Below are positions 27,501 to 35,324 of a stretch of 35,838 nucleotides of DNA, piece by piece. Every line of letters begins with the position of its first letter. The first letter of the stretch is position 1. A model generated the notes under the pieces. It did not search any database and was not told the origin of the DNA. It saw only the letters and a program-made list of their open reading frames with translations. The stretch is from IMG/VR virus record IMGVR_UViG_3300000117_000096, positions 1 through 35,838 of that record. One strand, given 5' to 3'. This DNA comes from a virus. Made by a program: the position numbers and the translations under genes.

Positions 27501-29098
27501 GAGTTATAAAAAGGCATTTTATCAAAACCATTTGAAGTAGCCGCTAAAGTTCTTGTATCAGCTTTAAAAGCGTTAGTTTTTATTTCATAACTTATATTAG
27601 CACCTGTTCCTCCATATATAGAATTACCTTTTCTAAACTTATAAGTATAAAAATCATCATTTATAGCGTTAGCTTCTTCTGGTACAGCAGAAAAATTACT
27701 TTGTACTACGCCATCTATACTAAAGTTATTACTATTAATAGCATGTCCATAAGCTCTAGCATCAAAATCTAAGTCTAAGGATGTTTTTGTTACGTTTCCT
27801 ACAAATAATCTGTTGTCCTTTACTGTTAAAGTTTTGGCTTTAGAAAAAACATTTTTTGATAATAAAAATTCATCAGTAGTAATATCGTAAGCATTTGCCT
27901 CTAGTCCTGTATGAGTAAAAGTAAATATACCATCACTAGGCACTGACTCTATAAGAATAGAGGTTATTGTAGGAGTTGTAGTTCTACTTTTTTTATAAAT
28001 AGCTACTACTTCTATAAAATTAAATTTAGTATCTACATCGTTAATAATGTAAGTAAGCGCATTACCAGTGGTTACACCTGGAGCAGTTCCTAAATACTCC
28101 CAAAAATTAGTAGTGGCTTCTGGTTCAATATTTATAGGCATATGTCTAGAAAGTCTAGAAAAAGCTGTTTCACTTCCTGACAATGTTTTTAGTCTATAAG
28201 CATATTGATATACACCTGTTTTTAAAGCACCTCCTCCACTTAAACTAGTTAGAACAGGTAGACTTCCTTTTACATTAGCAGATAAGTCTAGCTCAGAAGG
28301 AAGTAAACCTAAAGAAGATATAGAAGCTGTATTTAAACTTCTTACTTTATTATAATTATCTGTCCAATATACTTTTTGTATTCCTTCTGTTTCATATCTG
28401 CCTACTGCTTCTATAGGATATTCTGTACTAAAATTTAGTTCATTGTTATATACTAATTCTAAAGTAGGCACTTCACTAATAGAATTATATTTTAAAGTCC
28501 ATACTTGACCCATACTAGTAGGAGTCGATGTTTCATCATTTGTTGTGAATAAAACAAAAGTATCTCTTATTGTAGTCCAGCCTATTACTTTTAAACCTGA
28601 TTGAGCAGAAATAGTAATAGCTAAATTAGCTATATTAGGGTCTGCAGAGGTTAAAAAAACATTAAATGTCGATGTATTATAAATAGTAACACCTTCTGTA
28701 CCTACTGCTGCTGCATATATATTATTGTTGCTATAATGCAAAGTACTATTTATAGCGTCTACTAAAGAATCTCTAAGTTCTGAAGCTGTTGTTCCTACTA
28801 AATTAAATACATCATTAAAAACAGTTCCTCCTATATTAATAGTCAAAGCAAAAGTTGAAGGAAAAGGAGCAGTAAAAGTAGTATCAAAACTCCATACAGG
28901 CTGTGTAGTAGGTATTGTAAAATCTAATTTATTACCTATTGGGTTTAGAGTCCCTCCTAATCCTTGACCTTTTTTATCTGTAAAAGGTCTAAAGTTTTTA
29001 GCATAGTAATAAATATTCTTTTTACTAACTAATTTAGAAAAGTCTTGATTCATACCTCCTTCAAAGGTATTAACTGCTAATGTACTTTGTCTAGCCAT
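24530..29098 (-). CDS. Tail muzzle / tail stabilisation protein (P22 gp10-like, crAss-like)
   Basis: This 1522-residue protein begins with NTFEGGMNQDFSKLV followed by YYYAKNFRP, the N-terminal GGMN...D signature I associate with the muzzle (tail stabilisation) proteins of crAss-like phages. These form the distal part of the short tail and close the channel. The rest is rich in beta strands, Thr, Asn and Tyr, as expected for propeller and sandwich domains, with no membrane segments. The C-terminus carries six consecutive Asn codons (AAT) near residue 1505. It follows the tail-tube ring protein gene in a TAATG overlap and is followed by the Cys-rich gene in the same way. Gene order and length support the call. 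Individual domains cannot be placed without a structure comparison. Confidence 0.8.
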   Translation of the reverse strand: MARQSTLAVNTFEGGMNQDFSKLVSKKNIYYYAKNFRPFTDKKGQGLGGTLNPIGNKLDFTIPTTQPVWSFDTTFTAPFPSTFALTINIGGTVFNDVFNLVGTTASELRDSLVDAINSTLHYSNNNIYAAAVGTEGVTIYNTSTFNVFLTSADPNIANLAITISAQSGLKVIGWTTIRDTFVLFTTNDETSTPTSMGQVWTLKYNSISEVPTLELVYNNELNFSTEYPIEAVGRYETEGIQKVYWTDNYNKVRSLNTASISSLGLLPSELDLSANVKGSLPVLTSLSGGGALKTGVYQYAYRLKTLSGSETAFSRLSRHMPINIEPEATTNFWEYLGTAPGVTTGNALTYIINDVDTKFNFIEVVAIYKKSRTTTPTITSILIESVPSDGIFTFTHTGLEANAYDITTDEFLLSKNVFSKAKTLTVKDNRLFVGNVTKTSLDLDFDARAYGHAINSNNFSIDGVVQSNFSAVPEEANAINDDFYTYKFRKGNSIYGGTGANISYEIKTNAFKADTRTLAATSNGFDKMPFYNSIDAPLVNPVDLGEGRTYPQFTSMADSYKNNITFGLKKGYQRDEIYRMGIVFFDKEGSPGFAKWIADIKIPPSFDAGRAVYGTSGYNNGAFNGKIIEDVQPFPVTTSCSQNINTVYIAFTVNLPADVLAQISGYSIVRMERKIKDRSILGQGLAIPIGPKFTVDENGGANPSIRTPLALLEDGKTYLFQQDNSQRSYNVHRDYANNANGTQSTVKDSLSSIEYPVDYFTLISPDYALTDTIDYSAGDYIQTVDTLFTNVFALSTQFTPDTDFLNKGFIQVNKYYDTKSSDKNYIGNTLVNVEDIYKLKEKSIIEIDNDIIFHNEPCSPFLQVDNSATAKPEFWGYGGKSLLIKVDNPIHDAVPPTASSNVGPAVFNTGTDFDGSLIDGWENLLLVNYKRNLLKQYNGNTYANRSSNEYISTGHYVSVVNGEVTSPSNITDVYGGDTFISLYDQQVVRKAWNWTDEFSTQTMDDQSPVAVPTGYGVTGKVSKSVVFAVESQVNAAMRSEKFVGANGITDENDNTDNTPGNDTLQGSVDLGEDYNYYSIYSVEDNLVTFFNKPLTFIENEEFDTRIYNSDPKINGEPEDSWTFFRPLEFIDLESKYGPINKIITHNGNFFSFQDDGIAVVSVSPRVAIQSSDDINIEIGTGEVLQSYTYISTNIGCKHQWCIVPTRSFIYFVDILNKKAHRISSGGLQSISDLKGMNSFFKDNLEGLVTLDEKEGGDNPLKLKGITSYYDDVNDEVVFVVLGGKRVHNVLEASIIDFEYVPGDWVVYDDGGGRISYYLVTNTFSYTGIASLTSNATAYSEEVYRDANYYAIGYHELGDYFTCFYDSVSNIYAYKNDVLLSPSTNTNENIYRHNRGKRAEFFGAVKPSIIKFVINPIPLSSKVFGNMEWSTEVNTVAGADVPEETFDTVLCETDYQDTGTTSLVVNTNVKRKERAWRFAIPRNNGQSDRLRDKSMTVTFTYNNNNNNRMLLNANTTAFTHSSR
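24581..24600. repeat. (ATT)6 trinucleotide microsatellite in the muzzle gene
   Basis: Six ATT units plus AT on the plus strand encode six AAT (Asn) codons near the C-terminus of the muzzle protein. Slippage by one unit would stay in frame and change only the Asn tract length. Confidence 0.85.
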
Positions 29099-29916
29099 TA
29101 TTGTATTCTTCTATGTTGCTGTTCTCCTAATCCTTTAAAACCTGACTTGTGATGATTAAAACTATGAAAAGTTCTAACTAACATATTTTTTATAGATTCT
29201 AGTTGGTCTACTGAATGTAGTTTTGCTTTATTAGCAGCTTGTCCTACATACCATGCCCATTCTTGTTTAGAATCTTCGTATAACACTCTGTTACCTTGAT
29301 TACTAGGATTTTTACGCCATTCTTTATAATCAATTTTCATTATAAGATAACGAGTAACCGCCTCTCTATATGATTCTTCGTCAGGTATTAAAGGCAGTCC
29401 TTCTTCATCTATAGGAAATTCTAAGTAAGCTATGCATACCTCTCCTTCTTTAACTGATAAAGTAAGACAATCAGAGTTTACTGTATAAGTAATGTTTCCG
29501 CATACAGCGTTATTAAATACTCCTGAGTTAAATTCATTTCCAAAACCGTCTATATAAAAACCAGTACTAACAGCTCCTGTTAAGTTTTGTGCTTGTGTGT
29601 TTGGTAAACCACAACATTCTCCACCTAATAAATAGTGAAAACTATCTGTTGAGTATCTTGCAGCTTGGCCATTAACTAATATTTGTTCTATTTTATGTAA
29701 GTTTGCAGGCAAAGGAGCTTTATAATCTGTAATAGATAAATTAGGGTTATCTTTATGTCCTGTAACTTTTCTTCTATATTGTAAAGGGTGTCCAATTTTA
29801 TTTAAAGCTTCTACAGCCCATTTAATTAAATCCTCATAAACAATAGTGTCTTGAGCCCCAGTATCTGTATAGATACCTTCTATAATCTCTTTAAGGGATA
29901 TGTACTGTCCAATCAT
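29098..29916 (-). CDS. Tail tubular / ring protein (head-tail connector, P22 gp4-like)
   Basis: The 272-residue product starts MIGQYISLKEIIEGIYTDTG and has a helical N-terminus (YEDLIKWAVEALNKIG). A beta-rich middle carries several cysteines (GGECCG near 89-94), and the C-terminal part is helical (YREAVTRYLIMKIDYKEWRK, then a Lys-rich tail). This layout and its place directly before the muzzle gene match the tail tubular or ring-1 protein of crAss-like phages, which sits below the portal and joins it to the muzzle. It overlaps the preceding HU/IHF-like gene by four bases (ATGA) and the muzzle gene by one (TAATG), so equimolar expression by translational coupling is likely. Assignment is by resemblance and order. 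Confidence 0.75.
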   Translation of the reverse strand: MIGQYISLKEIIEGIYTDTGAQDTIVYEDLIKWAVEALNKIGHPLQYRRKVTGHKDNPNLSITDYKAPLPANLHKIEQILVNGQAARYSTDSFHYLLGGECCGLPNTQAQNLTGAVSTGFYIDGFGNEFNSGVFNNAVCGNITYTVNSDCLTLSVKEGEVCIAYLEFPIDEEGLPLIPDEESYREAVTRYLIMKIDYKEWRKNPSNQGNRVLYEDSKQEWAWYVGQAANKAKLHSVDQLESIKNMLVRTFHSFNHHKSGFKGLGEQQHRRIQ

Positions 29917-30389
29917 AAGTAGTAATCTATTTCAAATAAGTTTTTAAGGATATAAGCTAATTCTCTTGACCAATTTCTACAAGGTTTAAAATAATAAAGT
30001 GTGTGATTTTTAACTCTTGATTTTCTTTTATCCCAATATACCTTATATTTATATCCTTTTCTATGTTCGTTTAAATGGTATACTAGTTGTTTCTTTTCTT
30101 TAAGTTCAGGTTTTTCTTTCCACAACTTATTAGTAGCTTTCCAATCAGGTAATAATTTATTAGTATTTTCTAAATTAACTTTTCTTTTACGTATTCTAAA
30201 TACTCCTATATTAGAAGGGAATGTTATCTCTGATGAGTTATACAATACATCTTCTACTAAAAGCTTGTTAAATGTCTTTAAAATAGCTCTGTACTCTTTG
30301 TAAGAGACTTGTAAGCCAGATAATACATCTTTTTTATAGTATTTATATGCGTCTGTAATGGTATAATCAACTGGATTTAATTCTGGCAT
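29913..30389 (-). CDS. HU/IHF-like DNA-binding protein of the crAss-like virion module
   Basis: The 158-residue product has the order of elements of an HU/IHF fold. A first helix (TITDAYKYYKK) is followed by a long second helix (SYKEYRAILKTFNKLLVEDVL) and a strand-turn reading ITFPSNIGVFRIRKRK, which corresponds to the LPGFGTF-x-VRxR region of HU. The C-terminal half is very basic, with many Lys/Arg/Tyr/Trp residues, and could be a DNA arm or a structural extension. crAss-like phages carry IHF-like genes next to the tail tubular gene, which fits this location. It overlaps the preceding gene by TAATG and the following one by ATGA. It may act on DNA during packaging, or may be a ring component of the tail; both are inferred. 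Confidence 0.65.
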   Translation of the reverse strand: MPELNPVDYTITDAYKYYKKDVLSGLQVSYKEYRAILKTFNKLLVEDVLYNSSEITFPSNIGVFRIRKRKVNLENTNKLLPDWKATNKLWKEKPELKEKKQLVYHLNEHRKGYKYKVYWDKRKSRVKNHTLYYFKPCRNWSRELAYILKNLFEIDYYL

Positions 30390-31090
30390 TACTGTATTTG
30401 GTTATTAGAAACATCATGATTAGCATTTCCTGCAGTATCTGTTGGTGCTGCGATTGCTATTCTAAAATTATTTTTATTAATCATTTCTTTTAATGGCTCA
30501 ATCATCCAAGCTGAAATAGGATACTCGTCTTCATCTGAATAACAAGGCTCTCCTGAACAAGTTGAAAATTCTCTTATTTCTTCTGGATTTTCAAATACTC
30601 CATCAATAGCTATTTTTTCTAGTGTAGTTAAAATAGGATTATCTCCTATAAGATAAATATATCCATTATGTAAAAAAGCTTTAACAAATTTTCTAGTAAA
30701 TCTATTAGACCCTGCAAATTGTGCTCTACTGTAAGGTATTAAACTAAAAGGAATAGAACCAACTAGTGCTGGCCCTACCCTTGTAATTAGATTTTTACTA
30801 TGAAGCTCAATAGCATTAGGAATCTTCTGAACTGTGCGCAATACAGTACACCCAGAAGGATTACATGGACATTCTGAAGCATCTATGGGGGCTACGTCTA
30901 CACACCCTAGAGTTTGAATCATGTCTGGATTAATAGACCTGTTCTTTTCTAAATCCCTTCTTATAAGTAAAGCTCTAGTATTATCTACCCAAAACCCTAC
31001 TTGTCTTAAAGAAATATTTTCATCATCAGATTGTTTTCCACCTCTGGCAGAATTTAATAAATCAAATACTAAATGATTTTTTGTTGTCAT
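30389..31090 (-). CDS. crAss-like conserved structural (ring) protein
   Basis: The 233-residue product starts MTTKNHLVFDLLNSARGGK and contains ISLRQVGFWVDNTRALLIRR, a conserved-looking N-terminal helix that I associate with a crAss-like structural protein encoded just before the IHF-like and tail tubular genes. The middle is beta-rich with a cysteine pair (ECPCNPSGC, about 73-81) and a second one (CSGEPC, near 178-183). The start is supported by a good Shine-Dalgarno sequence, AAAGGA about 8 bases upstream, which is unusual in this window. It abuts the exonuclease gene with no spacing. A role as a connector ring or tail protein is inferred from the neighbours; no enzymatic motif is visible. 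Confidence 0.65.
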   Translation of the reverse strand: MTTKNHLVFDLLNSARGGKQSDDENISLRQVGFWVDNTRALLIRRDLEKNRSINPDMIQTLGCVDVAPIDASECPCNPSGCTVLRTVQKIPNAIELHSKNLITRVGPALVGSIPFSLIPYSRAQFAGSNRFTRKFVKAFLHNGYIYLIGDNPILTTLEKIAIDGVFENPEEIREFSTCSGEPCYSDEDEYPISAWMIEPLKEMINKNNFRIAIAAPTDTAGNANHDVSNNQIQ

Positions 31091-32002
31091 TTATCGTCCT
31101 TTTATGAACTTTTTAAAAGCAGTATTAGGTATTACATAATCAGTGCTACATTCTTTGCATTCCATATGCCTTTTAATAGTACCTGCTGCAGTTACTGTGT
31201 TCTTTATATACTTAACATCTTCTGTTCCACATTGAGGACAGCTGTGTTTTCCTTTACCTTTATGTACTCCTACATGTGTATTAGGTTTAATATAATCTTT
31301 AAGTTTATTATATACATCTTCTAAAAGAACTACATCGTGGTCACAATACTCAACCATTTTTGTCATTGCCTCTTTAGACTTATGTAAGATTATATCATCC
31401 CATAGTTTCATTCCTGTAGGAAGTTTATGACCAAAACCTAATACACTGGCTATGTAGTCAAGTTTATTACTTTGGAAGTTAAACATAGATTTAACTTTTC
31501 TTAAAGTGTCTAACGATTTAATATAAGTTCTAAAAGGAATTCCTTGCATTAAACAACGAGTTCTAAGCCATTTTATATCAAACCTATCTCCATTATGTGC
31601 AACTACTTCATCAGCCATTTCCAACTGTTTATTAAAGTCTATAAGTAGTTGTTTGTCACATTGGTTGTCATCCCATTTAAGATTATATACCTTATCTTCT
31701 CCTTCCCATTTCCATGACACGCAAATTACTGCTCTTTCATGAATAATGTCTCCTGGATTTATATTTAAGTTATAACCAGCTCTCCAGGCTTTTACTATGT
31801 TATAACTAGTTTCAATATCAAAAAACATTCTTTTAAAATCATTGTTTCTTTCTTCAATTTCTTTTGTTTCAAAATGTATTTCATTAATGATACTGTCAAT
31901 TTCTTTATAAGTAGATTTAAACTTATCTGCAAGTTTAGCTTTTCCCCATTTAATATATCCTCTATTCTCCTCTAAAAACTTCTTTATATTCTTTCTTTTC
32001 AT
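31091..32002 (-). CDS. DnaQ-like (DEDDy) 3'-5' exonuclease with a C-terminal zinc ribbon
   Basis: The 303-residue product has the three exonuclease motifs of the RNase H-like DEDD family. Motif I is FDIET (D62, E64), motif II is HNGDRFDIKWL (D142), and motif III is Y219-CDH-D223, the Tyr-type (DEDDy) form. These residues would bind two metal ions and remove nucleotides from 3' ends. Residues 1-45 look like a small helix-turn-helix (KLADKFKSTYKEIDSII). The C-terminus has a zinc ribbon, CPQC (255-258) and CKEC (282-285), probably for nucleic-acid binding. It is a stand-alone exonuclease, not attached to a polymerase, and opens the connector operon behind a predicted promoter. Proofreading, DNA-end processing during packaging, or host DNA breakdown are all possible. 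Confidence 0.85.
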   Translation of the reverse strand: MKRKNIKKFLEENRGYIKWGKAKLADKFKSTYKEIDSIINEIHFETKEIEERNNDFKRMFFDIETSYNIVKAWRAGYNLNINPGDIIHERAVICVSWKWEGEDKVYNLKWDDNQCDKQLLIDFNKQLEMADEVVAHNGDRFDIKWLRTRCLMQGIPFRTYIKSLDTLRKVKSMFNFQSNKLDYIASVLGFGHKLPTGMKLWDDIILHKSKEAMTKMVEYCDHDVVLLEDVYNKLKDYIKPNTHVGVHKGKGKHSCPQCGTEDVKYIKNTVTAAGTIKRHMECKECSTDYVIPNTAFKKFIKGR

Positions 32003-32024
32003 AATAATTTGTAAAAATCTAATG

Positions 32025-32056
32025 CAAATGTATATAAAATAATTTACATTTCCTAA
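32025..32056 (-). promoter_or_regulatory. Bacteroidota-type promoter for the exonuclease-connector-muzzle operon
   Basis: On the minus strand TTAG (32056-32053) is followed after 20 bases by TACATTTG (32032-32025). The second element fits TAnnTTTG exactly and the first has one mismatch to TTTG. The expected start near 32020 leaves a leader of about 18 bases before the exonuclease ATG at 32002. It lies in a 57-base gap, one of only two gaps above 20 bases. Confidence 0.5.
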
Positions 32057-32059
32057 TTT

Positions 32060-32488
32060 TTATCTTATTATTTCTGTAATAAAGCCTGCAATTAACTCAC
32101 TTCCTGTTTTGTCTGTGTAAAATAAATAGTCATATCCAGGCAAACTATATACATGATATTCTTTCTTGTCTTTAGCTCTATATACTAGTTCTCCTTCTTT
32201 GTTTACTCTAAGTCCTACAGACATACTACTGTCTCTCATGTTCATCCAGCTATTTATATGTTTTATTTGTATAGTATTCTCTTTTATTAGTTTTTTTATA
32301 TAAGGAAGTTCTTTATTTTCTATTTGTTTTTGATGTTCTAATAAACTAGTAAAATTAGTATAAGTCTCAGTATTACTTATAAAATAAAAAAATATACTAT
32401 TAAAAACAGCTATAGACGCAATTAAAGCTCCTAATTTTTTTCCTAAAGATGTTATTTTTGTAATATCAATAATTTCTTTATTGGGCAT
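32060..32488 (-). CDS. Small membrane-anchored protein, unknown function
   Basis: The 142-residue product has one predicted membrane segment at about 20-38 (LIASIAVFNSIFFYFI), preceded by a short charged N-terminus. A Lys/Glu-rich helical stretch (about 45-80) and a beta-like C-terminal domain with several Tyr residues (YHVYSLPGYDYLFY) follow. There is no lipobox and no clear cleavable signal peptide. It is 5 bases downstream of another small membrane protein with a coiled coil, and the two are probably made together. A lysis role (holin or spanin-like pair) or a membrane partner for the tail would fit, but I recognise no family and the assignment is open. Confidence 0.6.
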   Translation of the reverse strand: MPNKEIIDITKITSLGKKLGALIASIAVFNSIFFYFISNTETYTNFTSLLEHQKQIENKELPYIKKLIKENTIQIKHINSWMNMRDSSMSVGLRVNKEGELVYRAKDKKEYHVYSLPGYDYLFYTDKTGSELIAGFITEIIR

Positions 32489-32493
32489 ACTTG

Positions 32494-32784
32494 TTATTTT
32501 TCTAAGTCATGAATAGCGTTTATAATTCTGATTTCCATTTCTTGCATTTTGCTAGTAATGTCATTAATAGCTGTATCTGCTTTGTCTCTGTTTTCTTTAA
32601 CCTGTTCTTTTAAATTTTCAAGTCTTTTGTGTATAATTTTATTATTAGCTTCAAGTGTTTCAACTCTTTGTTTTAACAAACTAACTGACCCTTTAATAGT
32701 AAACCAAAATCCTAAAGCTCCTGCCCCTGCAAATAATATACTAATTAATGCATTTAATCCAAATGTTAGTCCCTCTGCTTCCAT
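32494..32784 (-). CDS. Small membrane protein with coiled coil (holin- or spanin-like?)
   Basis: The 96-residue product has a hydrophobic Gly/Ala-rich membrane segment at about 8-30 (LNALISILFAGAGALGFWF), then a continuous heptad-type coiled coil to the end (LKQRVETLEANNKIIHKRLENL and on). One membrane span followed by a coiled coil is the build of several small phage membrane proteins, including some holin-like and i-spanin-like proteins, though no family is recognised. It lies between the beta-helix fibre gene and the second small membrane gene, with gaps of 11 and 5 bases. Late expression is inferred. Confidence 0.6.
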   Translation of the reverse strand: MEAEGLTFGLNALISILFAGAGALGFWFTIKGSVSLLKQRVETLEANNKIIHKRLENLKEQVKENRDKADTAINDITSKMQEMEIRIINAIHDLEK

Positions 32785-32795
32785 CTTGTTTATTT

Positions 32796-34148
32796 TTAAA
32801 ATTGAAATCCATTTACTATTAACTCTGAAACAAGCACATCATCTGCGCTATCAATACTTACAAGTACATCAAACACATCACCTTGTGTAGCTGTACCTTG
32901 TATTGACAATCCTATTGGTTGAGCAACAAAAACACCACCAGTGTTTCTAATAGTTGTTTTACCTGTCAACGGTAAAGGTGTTCCGTTTTGTCTAAATTGA
33001 ACTTGTATATTATAAGTACCGTTTATATTTACACCTACTGTAGCATTTAAATTTACACTAAAGTTTCCATCTATTTTAGAATCATACGTAAAACTTCCAT
33101 TTGGACTTGATGTAATAACTCTTTGAGCAACCGGAAAAGTTATTGGATTAGTTGGTCCAACACCACCTACAAAACTTGCATCAGCAATAGGCAAAGAATA
33201 TAAGCCACCTACGGGAGTTGCGCCACTTGTATTTAATGACACTATGTTATCTGTAAGACTTAAAATACTTTTAGCATTACCATTCTGAATACCTTGATTT
33301 GCTTGTACTATAGTGGAGTTCTGAATATCATAATCAAAGTTAGCTACAGCACCCGTTGTTAATCCAATGTTTATTCCCGTATTTGAAGCAATAGTTCCAA
33401 ATCCAATAGTAGCCAAATCACTTATGTTTATGCCATCTTGTGTCTGTTGAGGATGAATAACACAACCGCTTATATTAATAGCACCAAATCCACTGCCACC
33501 TGCATTGTCAAGTAATGCAACCATTGAAGTAGTTGCATAACCAGAAGGCGTAGGTATGCTTGTTTCATCAAACCATCTTACATATTCACAAGAACTGATT
33601 TGTAATTTAGAAACATTCTTAAATTGACAACCAATAGTAGTAGCTTGAACATACCAAACTAAAGTATTCTGAATATCAACCAAGTCAAAACCTTCTATAA
33701 ACCAAACGTCAAAACAGTTTCTAAATTGACAGTTAATAATAGTTAACACCTTATTTCTTCCTGCATTGTAATCTGGCTGGTTGTAATTAACTGCTCTTAA
33801 TAAAACTGTACCTCCTGTATTATTAGTGGAAGATAATTTTATATTTGCTATTTCAAAGCTTTGTTCGGTAATAGTTATAAAGTCACCAACACCAGCTCCA
33901 CCTGTAAAATTTAAGCTATCCTCATCTCTATTCCATCCTATGATAGCTGTACCCGCGTTTGGAATTAATAGTCTATTAGTGCAATTTACTTCTCCTCTTA
34001 TAAAATATGTTGTATTTCCCGTTAAAATTATAACTCCACCAACAGCAGTACCAAAGTCTGACTCTTGAGATACCTCAACCATTTTAGTTGAGTTTATAGT
34101 AGGTGTAAATACTATACTTGAAAATATTCCTGGATTTCTTTCACTCAT
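32796..34148 (-). CDS. Beta-helix tail fibre/spike-like protein
   Basis: The 450-residue product has an N-terminal part (about 20-330) made of short repeated strands rich in Asn, Ile, Thr and Gly (for example NCQFRNC, QNTLVWY, SGCVIHP), as in right-handed parallel beta-helix, pectate-lyase-like fibres. The C-terminal 110 residues (from about 340) are regular beta strands (GTYNIQVQF, GDVFDVLVSID) and look like a jelly-roll or TNF-like trimerisation or carbohydrate-binding domain. There is no signal peptide. It sits in the appendage cassette beside the BspA-like protein and is likely a host-recognition fibre. Whether it has enzymatic activity on a polysaccharide cannot be told; no obvious catalytic cluster was seen. 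Confidence 0.65.
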   Translation of the reverse strand: MSERNPGIFSSIVFTPTINSTKMVEVSQESDFGTAVGGVIILTGNTTYFIRGEVNCTNRLLIPNAGTAIIGWNRDEDSLNFTGGAGVGDFITITEQSFEIANIKLSSTNNTGGTVLLRAVNYNQPDYNAGRNKVLTIINCQFRNCFDVWFIEGFDLVDIQNTLVWYVQATTIGCQFKNVSKLQISSCEYVRWFDETSIPTPSGYATTSMVALLDNAGGSGFGAINISGCVIHPQQTQDGINISDLATIGFGTIASNTGINIGLTTGAVANFDYDIQNSTIVQANQGIQNGNAKSILSLTDNIVSLNTSGATPVGGLYSLPIADASFVGGVGPTNPITFPVAQRVITSSPNGSFTYDSKIDGNFSVNLNATVGVNINGTYNIQVQFRQNGTPLPLTGKTTIRNTGGVFVAQPIGLSIQGTATQGDVFDVLVSIDSADDVLVSELIVNGFQF

Positions 34149-34167
34149 AATTTTTTATTTTTTTTAT

Positions 34168-35322
34168 TTAAGCTTGTCCACCATCTGTTATTGTCCAACC
34201 TCTACTGATCATATTAGCTCTTGCTGTTGCTGGAGCACCTGCTGAATATTGTGAAGGTGTAAAAGTTAAGTAGCTACCAGAAGTGTTATAAGAATCCCAA
34301 GCCAATAATAGTAAATCATAGTTTGTTGTTGAAAATGCTGTTGAACGTAACATTTGGATTGCACTTGATGAAGAGAATGAGTTGAGACTTGTAATTGACC
34401 AACTGCTAATATCTTGATTAAAATTTGTGCAACCATTAAACATTGACGTAAATTTCTGAACTTGAGAAGTGTCATTAAAAGTAATTAAACTGTTAAAACT
34501 GGAACATTGATAAAACATAAACTCCATAGAAACAACACTTGTAGTATCTAAAGTTATTGGTTGATTAAAACTATAACATTGGTAGAACATTCCATAAGTT
34601 GTTGTTACTGAAGATGTATTACTTAATGTAACTGGGCTATTGAAGTTAGTACATTTGTAAAATAGCTGATACAAACTTAGATTTGGCCCACTCACAACAT
34701 TAACAGGTTGGTTAAAATTAGTACAATCACTAAAAGTTTGTTGTAATCCTAAGTTTCCAAGGTTTGGTATTGTCCAGTCAATAGGTTGATTATCGTTATT
34801 AAAGTTTGTACATTTCTTGAGCATTCTGAATGTGCTTGTTACGTTTGACATATCAAAATTAACTAAACCATTAAATAACGTACAAGACTCAAACATTGAA
34901 TTACAGTTGGTGACACTAGAAGAATTAGGAGTATCAGAATAAGCTGCAATCATATTAGAGCATCCAGCAAAAGCAGAATTAAAAGCTTTCCACTCGTTTC
35001 CACCCCATTGGTCAATAGATAAAACTTTTAATTTATCTCCAGAATTAGCAAATCTAATACCTTCAAATGAACCATCTAAAGATATTTGATAGCTTCCACT
35101 TGAAGAATATACGTGCGTTAATTCAGCTTGATTATATGCTGTTATTAAATCTGAATTACCGTCTCCCCAATATACAGTCATATTAGTAGCTCCATTTTGT
35201 AATGGAATAATAAAAGTATCTGAAGCACTGCCTGCTTGAGTAGTATCAATACTCATTTTAAATACAGGGTCTGTAGGTATATTTATCTCAAGTGGGCTAT
35301 TTGTGGCTATTGTAGATATCAT
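34168..35322 (-). CDS. BspA/DUF285-type repeat protein, putative receptor-binding adhesin
   Basis: The 384-residue product has an N-terminal PKD-like domain (VYWGDG at 50-55, VYSSSGSYQISLDG near 71-84). Eight repeats follow with the pattern M/TFxxCxxFN, Cys at 121, 147, 171, 200, 224, 249, 273 and 298, spaced 24-29 residues. This is the BspA-like (DUF285, leucine-rich-like) surface repeat common in Bacteroidota, where it mediates adhesion. A C-terminal stretch GWTITDGG is also typical of the flavobacterial forms. No signal peptide is present, as expected for a virion protein assembled in the cytoplasm. It probably forms part of the fibre and binds the host surface. It may have been acquired from a bacterial surface protein; that is inference. 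Confidence 0.8.
   Translation of the reverse strand: MISTIATNSPLEINIPTDPVFKMSIDTTQAGSASDTFIIPLQNGATNMTVYWGDGNSDLITAYNQAELTHVYSSSGSYQISLDGSFEGIRFANSGDKLKVLSIDQWGGNEWKAFNSAFAGCSNMIAAYSDTPNSSSVTNCNSMFESCTLFNGLVNFDMSNVTSTFRMLKKCTNFNNDNQPIDWTIPNLGNLGLQQTFSDCTNFNQPVNVVSGPNLSLYQLFYKCTNFNSPVTLSNTSSVTTTYGMFYQCYSFNQPITLDTTSVVSMEFMFYQCSSFNSLITFNDTSQVQKFTSMFNGCTNFNQDISSWSITSLNSFSSSSAIQMLRSTAFSTTNYDLLLLAWDSYNTSGSYLTFTPSQYSAGAPATARANMISRGWTITDGGQA
34414..34983 (-). repeat. Eight tandem BspA-like (DUF285) repeats
   Basis: Residues 114-303 of the adhesin hold eight units centred on FxxCxxFN, of 24-29 residues each. Units are diverged at DNA level, and the CTNFN core is the most conserved part. Confidence 0.75.
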
Positions 35323-35324
35323 TA

